DNA from: Dactylis glomerata
Taxonomy: Eukaryota; Streptophyta; Magnoliopsida; Poales; Poaceae
NCBI GenBank assembly: GCA_007115705.1
Contig: QXEO01001565.1
Span: 2,476,230-2,540,229, forward strand
Direction of reading: 5' to 3'
Length of the DNA stretch: 64,000 bases
The position numbers were made by a program, and so were the translations under genes. Within the stretch, counting starts at the first letter, position 1. Each line of letters begins with the position of its first letter. The notes below the pieces were generated by a model that worked only from the letters and a program-made list of their open reading frames with translations, searched no databases and had not been told where the DNA came from. Shown piece by piece: positions 45,613 to 56,691 of this stretch.

Positions 45613-45813
45613 TGTATTGGGTGTGTTGGGGACACAAGAGACTTTCTGTATCATAATTGCAGGGTTGCTTGAGAGGGATAGCTTTGACCTCCTCCTCCCT
45701 GAGTTCGATAAACCTTGGGTGATCCACTTAAGGGAAACTTGTTGCTGCTCTACAAACCTCTGCACTTGGAGGCCCAACACTGTCTACAAGAAAAGACGCA
45801 TGCATAGACATCA
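45613..45813 (+). repeat. RE3 3' LTR, second part
   Basis: Continues from 29307 after one TSD copy: TGTATTGGGTGTGTTGGG through to GACATCA at 45813, the type I LTR end seen in RE5 and RE8. Confidence 0.9.
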
Positions 45814-45818
45814 GTGCC

Positions 45819-46916
45819 CTCTGATCTTGAAGTCATGCTCAAAGACTTCATTGGTAAACAAACTGCTTTTAATTAGTCTGTTGAGGAAAAGTTGGGTAAA
45901 ATTGATGTTCTCGCTTCTAAAGTTGATAGCCTTGCTCTTGATGTTGAACTTCTGAAACTAAAAGTTTTGCCTCGTGATGTGAAAGAGAGCAATGCTTTGA
46001 ATGCCATCTAGGTTAGAATTGATGATAATGTTAGGATGTTAGCAGAATTGCATGCTAGGTGGGAAAGAGAAGATGAGATGGCTAGAAATATGAAGGTTTG
46101 TACTATTACCAGCACTAGTGATGTTGTTTCAAATCCTAGCAATCCTCTTACTTTGATTGGTGTAGAGAAAACTCCTACTCCTTGTGCGAAAAAAGCCCAA
46201 AACTGCAAAAACTTTTTCTACCAAAAGTGCTGAAATTTTTTCGGAGTATGGGTGACAATAGTTCTACTACCTTTAATGATTTTGATGTTGATGGTTGTAA
46301 TATCTCTGAAGTAATTTTGTTCTTGCAAAATCTTGCTTTATGTCCTAATGCTAGTTCTATGAATGTTGTTTTTACAAAGCATATTACGAATGCTCTAATG
46401 CAAATTAGGGAGGAAAAGTTGAAACAAATGGTTTCTATTCCAAAGAAGTTAGGAGATGGTTGGGAGCCCTTCATTGATATGAATGTGAATGATTTTTATT
46501 GTCATTCTTTATGTGATCTTGGTGCAAGCATTTCTATTATGCCTAGAAAAATTTATGATATGCTTAGTTTACCACCACTTAAAAATTGTTATTTTGATGT
46601 TCCTCTTGCTGATGTTGCTAAGAAGAAACCTTTGGGAAGGATTAATGATGTTCTTATTATGGTTAGCAATAACCTTGTTCCCATTGATTTCCTTGTTTTG
46701 GATGTTGAATGCAATGCTTCTTATCCTATTATTTTGGGAAGACCTTTTCTTAGAACTGTTGGTGCCATCATTGATATGAAGGAAGGCACCATTAAATATC
46801 AATTCCCACTCAAGAAAGGTATGGAACACTACCCTAGAAAGAGAAAGAAATTACTTTTTGACTCTATTCATATAGCAAATTATGAACTTGATGCTTCATC
46901 GCTTGAAATTACTTGA
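45819..46916 (+). pseudogene. RE6 gag C-terminal part and protease
   Basis: Closely related to the RE1 protein (LAELHARWEREDEMA; CDLGASISIMPRKIYDML; PIILGRPFLRT). Damaged by a TAG near 45876, a TAG near 46011, a one-base gain in an A-run (about 46189-46194) and another in a T-run (about 46228-46234). From 46240 the protease part is open to the stop at 46916. Confidence 0.85.
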
Positions 46917-47616
46917 TTTCCACTTTTTGTGCCTAGCTCAAAGGCGTTAAAGAAAAGCACTCTTGGGAGATAACCCAGTGTTTTCTTTTTAGTACTTTTT
47001 CTTTTTGTTGAGCCTTGGAAGTTATTACTACTGTAATGACCTCTTCTTATTATTTTTATTTCGTTTTTGTGCCAAGAAGAACCTCTAATTGGAGGAAGGT
47101 AAGATTTGGGGAAGTTGCTGTCCTGAAACAGATTTCTGAGCTGTACCGTAAATATTCGTGAAAATTCTCAGAACGTCTTTTTGATCTGAGATTTCTTGTG
47201 CACATGTCCCAGGTTATTTCCAAACTTTCATTAGTTTTGCACTTTTTTCTATTTGAGCAACAGAAGATCCTCAGAAAAATCGATCTTTACCAGCTGTTCT
47301 GTTTTGACAGATTTCTGCCACTATTTGTGTTTGCCTCTCGATCGCTTTATTTTTTAGTTCTTTTGATCACGAAACTTTTGAGGAATTTGCTACAGTAGCT
47401 CATGCTTTAATGGGTGCTTCACTTGAGTTGAAACTGAACCAAAAAAGTAGATTTACTATTGTGCTTACACTAATGTTGCTAATAGAATTATGTGAAGTTT
47501 TGTATGAAGGAAGTTTTCAAGTGTAGGGAATGGAGAATGATGAGATGAGATGAAGTATGGACAAAAGCTCAAGCTTGGGGATGCCCATGTCACCCCAAGA
47601 AATATCCAAGAGGTAC
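46917..47616 (+). other. RE6 3' untranslated region, first part
   Basis: Has the three-hairpin module at about 46930-47040 with a wobble-compatible change in hairpin 1 (TGCC/GGCG), and a PPT-like motif at 47571-47584. Ends at the RE7 insertion. Confidence 0.75.
47612..47616. repeat. Target-site duplication GGTAC of RE7 (left copy)
   Basis: Repeated at 63207-63211 after the 3' LTR; RE6 sequence is continuous across it. Confidence 0.95.
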
Positions 47617-49269
47617 TGATACGTCTCCAACGTATCTATAATTTTTGATGCTCCATGCTTGTTTTTACACTATTTGCCTAATGTTTCGTTACACTTCGTG
47701 GCACTTTTATGCATTTTCCGGAACTAACCTACTAACAAGTCGCCACAGTGCCAGTTCCCTGTTTTCTGCTGTTTTTGTGTTTCAAAAAAGCTACACAGGA
47801 AATATTCTCGGAATTGGACGAAACAAGTTCCTGAAGTCTTATTTTTCCCGGAAGCTTCCAGAGATCGGAAGAGGAGACGGAGTGGGCCACGAGGGCCCCA
47901 CACACTAGGGTGGCGCGGCCCAGCCCCTGGCCGTGCCCCCTATGTGTGAGGACACCTCGGTCCACTCCTGACGATGCCCCTTTGCCTATAAAGACCCCCC
48001 GACGGGAAAAACCTAAGTACCCAATCAATTTTCCAGAAACACATCGCGATCCGCCGTCGTCGTCGACCCGAGATTAGGAGGGTCCAGAAGCTCTTCCCGG
48101 CACCCTGTCGGAGAGGGGAATCGCCACCGGAGGTCTTCTTCATCGCCATGCTTGCCTCCGGAGCGATGAGTGAGTAGTCTACCTTGGACTATGGGTCCAT
48201 AGCAGTAGCTAGATGGTTGTCCTCTCCACCATGTGCTTCATGTTTAGATCTCATGAGCTGCCCTACATGATTGAGATCACCGTTATGTAATTCTACATGT
48301 TTGGTTTGTTGGGATCCGATGAATATTGGTGTTATGATTGAGTTGCTATACTAAAATATATCTTATGTTATCTCTATTTTGTTTATGATCTTGCATGCTC
48401 TCCGTTGTTAGTAGCTATCTTGGCCAAGTAGTTGCTAGTAACTCCAAGAGGGGGTATTTATGCTCGATAGTTGGGTTCATGCCTCTATTTAATCTGGGGG
48501 AGTGACAGAAACCTCTAAGGTTGTAGATGTGCTGTTGCCACTAGGGAGAAAACAACATGCATATGCTCGAGGGCATATGCTTTGTTTACATTACACACTT
48601 TGCTTAATGCAATTATCTGTTGTTCGCAACTTAATACTCATGGGGTGTTCAGATGATATCCTCGAGAGTGGATTATTAGTCATAGATGCATTTGGATGAC
48701 GGTCTATGTATTTTGTTGTAATGCCCAGAGTAAATCACATTGTGATCTTCTTGACATATCACGTTATCTTTATTCTATCAATTGCCCAACTGTAATTTAT
48801 TTACCCAGCATGTGCTATTTATCTGATGGAGAGACACCACTAGTGAACTGTGGACCCCGGTCCTATTTCCATCATATTGCTATCACCTGTTTACTTTACT
48901 CGCACTATTTACTTTACTCGCATACTTCTATTGTTTTCCACTCGATACGCTCATACCCTTTGTTTCAAGCAAACCGGTGAGATTGACAACCTCATCGTAA
49001 GTTGGGAACAAAGTACTTGGTTGTGTTGTGTGCAGGTTCCATGGTGCTGCTCGCAAAGCAAAGCTTGGACGAGGTGCCCTATAAATTTTCCGGAGCTGTC
49101 GCGAAGCTTGCAAGCATCACCTTCAGTCGTATTGGCTTTTTCTTCTTCGAACGATAAACCGTGGTTTCTAACTGAGGGAAAAACTTGCTGCTATGCTCAT
49201 CATACCTTGCGCTTGGGGTTCCCAACTGCCTGGCCATAATCATGATCATTAACTACACGCCAGCCATCA
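47617..49269 (+). repeat. RE7 5' LTR (type II)
   Basis: TGATACGTCTCCAACGTATC to CGCCAGCCATCA. U3 is shared with type I LTRs up to the TATA zone, and U5 is shared with RE1 and the solo LTR. TATA at 47987-47993. Short frames at 48502-49412 match similar ones in the other LTRs and are not preserved as genes. Confidence 0.95.
47987..47993 (+). promoter_or_regulatory. RE7 LTR TATA box
   Basis: TATAAAG within GCCTATAAAGACC, about 370 bases into the LTR; the 3' LTR has the same box near 60281. Confidence 0.7.
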
Positions 49270-49278
49270 AGTCATTTC

Positions 49279-49296
49279 TGGCGCCGTTGCCGGGGA
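49279..49296 (+). promoter_or_regulatory. RE7 primer-binding site (tRNA-Asp)
   Basis: TGGCGCCGTTGCCGGGGA, 9 bases after the 5' LTR. Confidence 0.95.
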
Positions 49297-49433
49297 GGAA
49301 AAAGAAGACCTCTGCAAGGGGAGTTTTTCACACGCACATCCTTTACTTTGTTTTATTGTTTTGCTTTACTTTATTACTTGCATTGTTCTTTATCAAAAAC
49401 CCAAAAAAATAGAATCCTTTGTAGTTGTTTATT

Positions 49434-50299
49434 ATGTCTAGTTCAGTTGCTACTACAATGTCGCCCGAGGATATGATTTTCACTTTTAAACAAAAGGATG
49501 AGGAAAGTTTTAAATAAGCTTGGTCTAGAATTTATGATTGGCATGGAAAAATTGAACCTAAAATGACCTTGAGTTTGCTTCTTAGTAGCTTTTATTTGGA
49601 CTTGCTCTTCGTTATAGATATGCTTTCGATGCTACTGCAGAAGGAGATTTCATTCATTGTGATGGAGATCAAGCCTTCAATATTATAAAAAAGTTGATTA
49701 CAATTTATAGCATGCCAACCTATTTTGATTCCTCTCTTGTGTGCATTTTTAATAGACTTGATACTCTTGAGACTCGCACTGCTAGTTTGAATACTTGCTA
49801 CAATACTTTGCGCCAGCATTTTGATTATGTGCCAACAAATTCTAAACCTTCGAGTTGGTATCCTACGGTAAAAATCACTATTGATGGTAAAACTTTTCAT
49901 GCTCGATGTGATATTATGTCTAAATTTTGTCTTATGCCAAAGAATGTTTATGAATCTTTGAGTCTTTGGAAGCTCTCTGACGGGGGAGAAGAAATTTCTC
50001 TTACTAACAATGCCACTATATTTCCCATTGGAATAGCTGAATGAGTTTTTACAAAAGTCCTAGGAAGAATGATATCTACTGATTATCTTGTTATTGAATG
50101 TGTAGGAAAAGGACAAATCACACTTGGAAGATCTCTACTGAAGCTCCTGGGCGCCGTTATTGATGTGGGAAAAGGCAATATAAGATTTATCTCTCCACCT
50201 TACAATAGCCACGTCTTTCCTAGAGTAAAGAACAAAGGTAAGAAAGGAAGACGTAAGGCACGCGCTGATCCTAACACTTCATCTCTTGATATTACTTGA
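49434..50299 (+). pseudogene. RE7 short gag-protease pseudogene
   Basis: Starts MSSSVATTMSPEDM. A TAA at codon 28, a one-base loss near 49590 and a TGA at 50042-50044 break it. It is about 290 codons, far shorter than RE1's 705, because most of gag is absent. The protease-like part reads HARCDIMSKFCLMP where RE1 has CDLGASISIMP: the Asp is kept but the Gly-Ala-Ser after it is lost, so it was probably inactive. The downstream LGRSLLKLLGAVID echoes the ILGRPFL motif. The C-terminal tail ends DPNTSSLDIT as in RE1 and RE6. Confidence 0.75.
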
Positions 50300-52557
50300 T
50301 TCGCAATTTTCTGCGCCTAGCTCAAAGGCGTTAAAGAAAAGCACTCTTGGGAGATAACCCAATGTTTTCTTTTCAGTACTTTTTATTTTATTTGAGTCTT
50401 GGAAGTCATTACTACTGTAATGACTGCTCCTTATCATTTTTATTTCGTTTTTTTGCCAAGAGAAGCCTCTAATTTGAGTGAGGTAAAGATTTGGGGATGT
50501 TGCTGTCCTGAAACTGTTTTCGGTGCTGCACCGTAAAAATTCTTGAAAATTCTATGTATATCTTTTGGACCTGCGATTTCTTGTGCATATGCCCCAGGTT
50601 ATATCCAAACTTTCATTAGTAGAACACTTTTTGATTTGAGCAACAGAAAACCCCTTAAAAATTCGACCTTTGTCAGCTGTTCTATTTTGACAGATTTCTG
50701 CCAATATTTGTGTATGCCGCTTTATCACTTTCTTTTTTAGTTCTTTTGATCACAGAACTTTTGGGGAAGTTGCTACAGTAGTATATACTTTATATGTGGT
50801 GGTTTTGGGTTGAAACCTGAAGCAAAAAAAGAGGTTGATTATATGTTATGCTTACACTAATGTTGCTAATAGATTTGTGTTTAGTTTTGTATGAAGGAAG
50901 TTTTGAAGTGTAGGGATTGGAGAATGATGAGATGAGTTGAAGAATGGACAAAAGCTCAAGCTTGGGGATGCCCATGCATCACCCCAAGAAATATCCAAGA
51001 AGTACAAGCATCAAAGCTTGGGGATGCCCCCGAGGCACCCCTTCTTCATCGGCAAAAATCAGGTCACCTTTCAAGACACTATATTTTTATTGCTTCATGC
51101 ACTATGCGTTTTTCTTGGAGCGTCAGTTATTTTAGTTTTCATTATTAGTTTAGTTTTGTTTGCTGTAATAAATGGTTGGACCCCAACAAATTTCTTTTCG
51201 AGAAGTTGCCTTGCTTTTCATTTGCCAAGAACGCTCTAGTTTTCACTCTTATCAAAAACCGAGTGTTCTTCTTTTTCTGCTACTGCTTTTGGTTTTCGTT
51301 TTCGCCTTGATTTGCGTTCAGATCTTCTTATATTTATTTATCAAGGTGTATTTTTGCCTCTGGACCATGTTGGTTTTCCTCAAAAGAGTTGGATTTTAAA
51401 AAGTTTGAATGGTGTTGAAAAAGAGAAAAAGCTTTATGCAAAAAAGTGGTACAAGAAGGAGCTTGTGTAGACTGCGGCTTAGGCTTTTTCATATCATGCT
51501 GATGTCTTTTTGATAGTATGCTTAGTGGTTTTGCTGTAGCATGACTTGTCTCAAATAACTGAGATTGCTTAATGAGCCTTTGAAAAAATCATGCGTTGTT
51601 TTTAATTATTTGGAAGCATTATTTTGGTTTTTGTCCTTAATGCTTAATTTGGGTTGACTTGGCGCATGCTCACACATGTTAGACTCATACAAAGTCGCCA
51701 ATAGCCTCTATGATTATTTAGTTTTTGACTTTTGATGCCATCTTATGCTTCTTTTAATGTCGCTTTGTCGCTTTGCATGATTATGGCCATTATTGCTCTC
51801 TTAGTTGGTCGCTCCCAGTCTTTTGCTAGCCCTCGCCTTGTACTGAGTATGAGCTCTACTCGTGCATCCAACTCCTAAAAACCAAGTTTTCCCAAAGTGT
51901 CCACCATACATACCTACTAGCAATTTGCTATTCCAAGTAAATTTGACTTGCTTTTATTTACTCTTCAAATTAAACTCTTACCAGTGTTATGCGAAAATTG
52001 GTCAGTAAAGCTCTCACGAACCGGAAGGCACACTTTACTTTTTCTTGTTCTTAAAAATTTGACATTGTGGTCTCTTATGTTGAGTTGTTATGCTTGCAAG
52101 TTGTAAGTTGTATACTAGCCCAGCCATGCCGTCATGGGCAAGCTTTCAACATTGCACTTCTTATTTGAGTTGATATCGTGATCTTTTGTTTATGTATGCC
52201 CGCGGTGTGAAATGAATTGGGAATCTTGCGGGGATCATGGAGTTTGTATATGTGTTAGGGAAATGCCTGGGCCGCCAATCGAAGCCATGCATAATTCATG
52301 GTGGAAATTTGCAGCCTACCCATAGTGAACATTCGATGACGCATCTCAAAATAAAAAGCTAAACAAATGGTAAATAAAAGAGATGTCGAGGTGTTCATTG
52401 TCTGCTTCTCCTGTCATTTTGATGTGGGCTTGTTCCATGTCATCGGGCATGGAGGTACCCCGTTGGCGGTTCTCGATGATACATATATATACTTACAATG
52501 ACAAGAGCCTTGCTTGGGACTCTAAGTAGAGTAGCATGAGGTTTGGGTACTCGTACT
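50300..52557 (+). other. RE7 3' untranslated region, first part
   Basis: Three-hairpin module at about 50313-50426 and PPT-like motifs in hairpins at 50958-50971 and 51014-51027. No gene; a 63-residue frame at 50944-51135 overlaps the hairpins. Ends at the RE8 insertion (TSD GTACT, 52553-52557). Confidence 0.75.
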
Positions 52558-54100
52558 TGATGTCTACACACGCTTATGTTCTTGTAGACAGTGTTGGCCC
52601 TCCAAGTGCAGAGGTTTGTAAAACAGCAGCAAGTTTCCCTTAAGTGGATCACCCAAGGTTCATCGAACTCAGGGAGGAAGAGGTCAAAGCTATCCCTCTC
52701 AAACAACCCTGCAATTACGATACAGAAAGTCTCTTGTGTCCCCAACACACCCAATACACTTGTCAGATGTATAGGTGCACTAGTTCGGCGAAGAGATAGT
52801 GAAATACAAGCGGTAGTGATGATTATAAGTAGCAAATGTGATCTGAAATAAATATTGCTGCGAGCAAACATGTAACAAAACAGTAAGTAAACGGTGTGCA
52901 ATGCTTGGAAACAAGGCCTAGGGATCATACTTTCACTAGTGGACACACTCCCAACAAATATAACATAATTAAACAAATAAATAACTTCTCTTCACTATGG
53001 TACTCTAAATTACTCTCCTATTGAATAACACTAATCATTGTGTAGGGCTACGAAGCACTCCTCAAAGTTCATCAAGTACTTGACTAACACCACTCATAGA
53101 GATATCCAAATCAAATCACAACTCAAGATAGATATTATTGCAACTTAGACCAAGTACTAACACGGTGCACACACTGTCAACATTACACCATGAAAGGAGG
53201 AATAGATCACTTCAATACTATCATAGCGATAATTATTCTCATAATCCATAAAAGATCATAATCGTAGCCTAGACCAAGTACCACCATGATGCACGCACTG
53301 TCACCGTTACACCATGGCAGGAGGAATAGATTACTTTAATAATACCACTAGAGTACACATAATATCTGAATAATAACATCTACTTGTTCAACATGATACA
53401 AAGCTCACGATCACATAAAGATCACATCATGGGAGAGAGAGGTGAACCACATAGCTACCGGTAGAGCCCTCAGCCCAGGGGGTGAACTACTCCCTCCTCA
53501 TCATAGGAGATAGCAAGGTTGATGGAGATGGCGGTGAGGTCGATGGAGACGGCAGAGACGGCGATGGAGACCAATGGAGATGGCTCCGGGGGCACTTCCC
53601 CGTCCCGGCAGGGTGCCGGAACAGAGACTTCTGTCCCCCGAAATTTGTTGGTGGCGGCGGCGGAACTGCGGAACTGTTCTGGAAATTTCGCCGACTCTCT
53701 TAGGGTTTTCCGTCCTGAGGCTTCTTATAGGCGAAGGGGCGTCGTCAGGGGGCAGCCAGGGGCTCCTCACACCTGGGTGGCGCGGCCAGGGCCTGGGCCA
53801 TGCCACCTATGTGTGAGGGCGGCCTCTGGCCCCCCTCCGGCTCTCTTTTGGTCTTCGGGAAGCTTCCGGGAAAAAAAAGACTTCTGGAACTTGTTTCGTC
53901 CAATTCCGAGAATATTTCCTATGTAGCTTTTCTGAAACACAAAAACAGCAGAAAACAGGGAACTGGCACTGTGGCGACTTGTTAATAGGTTAGTTCCAGA
54001 AAATGCATAAAAGTGCCACGAAGTGTAACGAAACAGTAGGCAAATGGTGTAAAAACAAGCATGGAGCATCAAAAATTATAGATACGTTTGAGACGTATCA
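52558..54100 (-). repeat. RE8 3' LTR (type I)
   Basis: 1,543 bp. TATA-like TATAAGAA intact on the minus strand near 53723-53730. Few differences from the 5' LTR. Confidence 0.95.
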
Positions 54101-54114
54101 GCATCCCCAAGCTT
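54101..54114 (-). promoter_or_regulatory. RE8 polypurine tract
   Basis: Minus strand AAGCTTGGGGATGC abutting the 3' LTR. Confidence 0.9.
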
Positions 54115-56691
54115 AACTCCTGCTCGTCCTTGATTAGGTAAGTGATAACAAAAGAAATAATTTTTGAGGTGACATGCACCATCACAATCTTGATCATATA
54201 GGTAAAGCATTGAGTGTTGGGATCAAAAGAACTTAAAACATGGGCATGAAAGATATAATCTTGATAATAGAAACTTGGCAACCATGTTATAACATGAAAA
54301 AGAACACAAACAAAAGATCATGAATAATGAAACAATGAAAGTCAAACATGTGTTCAAATCATATGGAAAAACATACAAATGGTTTTTAGCTTGTCCTTCA
54401 TGGAGAGCAAAACATAAATGCATAGGACACCTTCAAGTTTAAGAGGGCGACTAGATACAAATAATTTAAGAACAAGTGAAACCATAGTTATGAATCAATC
54501 AATGATAAACTTTGGGACAATGCACATTATACTCAGAATGACAACTATTCTCTCTTAATGGTGCATAAAGGTAGAAGGTGGTGACTCAACATAAAAGTAA
54601 AAGAAAGGCCCTTCGCAGAGGGAAGCAGTAATTAAATATGTGCTAGAGCTTTTCATTTGTAAAACAGAGAGATAAAAATTGGTTTTGAGAGGTGGTTGTC
54701 TTTGTCAACGACTGGCAATGGGGTTCTTACTATCTTCCATACAAAAATGAAGCAAGTTTTTGAGAGAGAGATTGGCACTTTTGTGCTCTTTTATAAAGCT
54801 TGGCACTCCTCCCCACCTTTTTTCCTTTCTCAAACCATGGCTAACCGATTCCATCGGGTGCCCACCAACATTCACATACCATGGAGGAGTGCCATTTTTT
54901 CTTTCTTTTTTTTCTCTTTATTTTTATTTTTGGAATAAGCAATATGGAAGATAGCAAATCCGACCACTACGTCCCCATGAGCTGAAAACAGTGTCACAAA
55001 ATGAGAAGTATTTTGAAGATTTTTTTGAAAGGTAGCACATGAAAATTTACATGGAATGGCTTTGAAATACCATGCATAGGAATTTATAGTGGACACAATG
55101 GCAAACTTGGTTTTTGGGAGTTGGATGCACGAGTAGAGCTCATACTCAGTACAAAATGAGGGCTAGCAAAGACTGGGAGTGACCAACTAAGAGAGCAATA
55201 ACGGCCATAATCATGCATAGCGACAAAGCAACATTAAAAGAAGCATAAGATGGCATCAAAAGTCAAAAACTAAATGATCATAGAGGCTATAGGCGACTTA
55301 TTTTTGTAGTCAACATGGTGTAAGCATGTGCCAAGTCAACCCAAATAAAGCATCAAGGAGAAAACCAAAATAATGCTTCCAAACGATAAAAACAACGCAT
55401 GATTTTTTCAAAGGCTCATTAAGCAATCTCAGTTATTTGAGACTAGTCATGCTACAGAAAAACCACTAAGCATACTATCAAAAAGACATCAAGCATGACA
55501 TGAAAAAGCCTAAGCCGCAGTCTACACAAGCTCCTTTTTGTACCACTTTTTTTGCATAAAGCTTTTTCTCTTTTCCAACACCATTCAAACCTTTTCGAGA
55601 AAACTCTTTTGAGGAAAACCAACATATACCAGAGGTCCAAATACACCTTGATGCAAATATAAAACAAGATCTGAACAAAAATCAAGGCGAAAAATGCAAG
55701 CTAAACGCAGTAGCAGAAAAAGAGAACACTCGTTGAACGATAAGAGTGAAAACTAGAGTGTTCTTGGCAAAGAAAACGAGTTCATCTCCTCCAAAATAAA
55801 CATGATGTGATCTAACCATTTATTGCAGCAAACTAAACTAAACTAACAAAGAAAACTAAAACAACTGACGCTCCAAGAAAAACACATAGTGCATGAAGCA
55901 ATAAAAATATAGTGTCTTAAAAGGTGACCTGATTTTTGCCGATGAAGAAGGGGTGCCTCGGGGGCATCCCCAAGCTTTGACGCTTGTACTTCTTGGATAT
56001 TTCTTGAGGTGATGCGTGGGCATCCCCAAGCTTGAGCTTTTGTCCATTCTTCAACTCATCTCATCATTCTCCAATCCCTACACTTGAAAACTTCCTTCAT
56101 ACAAAACTAAACACAATTCTATTAGCAACATTAGTGTAGCATAACATATAATCAACCTCTTTTTGCTTCAGATTTCAACCTAAAACCACCATATATAAAG
56201 CATATACTACTGTAGCAACTTCCCCAAAAGTTCCGTGATCAAAAGAACTCAAAAAGAAAGCGATAAAGCGGCAAACACAAATATTGGCAGAAATCTGTCA
56301 AAACAGAACAGCTGACAAAGGTCGAATTTTTAAGGTGTTTTTTGTTGCTCAAATCAAAAAGTGTTCAACTAATGAAAGTTTGGATATAACCTGGGGCATA
56401 TGCACAAGAAATCGCAGGTCCAAAAGATATACAGAGAATTTTTACGAATTTTTACGGTGCAGCACCGAAAACAGTTTCAGGACAGCAACATCCCCAAATC
56501 TTACCTCACTCAAATTAGAGGCTTCTCTTGGCACAAAAATGAAATAAACAAGATAAGGAGCGGTCATTACAGTAGTAATGACTTCCAAGACTCAAATAAA
56601 AGAAAAACTACTGAAAATAAACAATGGGTTATCTCCCAAGAGTGCTTTTCTTTAACGCCTTTGAGCTAGGCGCAGTAATTTGCAAAGATGC
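54115..56691 (-). other. RE8 long 3' untranslated region
   Basis: Collinear with RE5's. Three-hairpin module at about 56560-56676, PPT-like motifs at 55964-55977 and 56020-56033. T-rich run near 54895-54930. No gene. Confidence 0.75.

Larger units (their letters stand above)
7391..45813 (+). mobile_element. RE3: Athila-like element split by four insertions
   Basis: RE3 survives as 7391-7552, 19804-20203, 23382-29307 and 45613-45813. The reading frame and LTR can be followed across each gap, which proves the order. From left to right it has ORF segments, a long 3' region, a PPT and a 3' LTR. Its 5' LTR, PBS and ORF start lie to the left of the window. At the right end, host RE6 gag sequence begins at 45814; the expected TSD is GTGCC. 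No RT or integrase is seen. It is the longest-lived host layer after RE6. Confidence 0.85.

Noticed and set aside
50944..51135. 63-residue ORF repeated in RE1, RE5, RE7 and RE8
   Set aside because: It overlaps the paired PPT-like hairpins, several frames are equally open, and RE3 has a different frame. Conservation is better explained by RNA or DNA structure and recent common origin.
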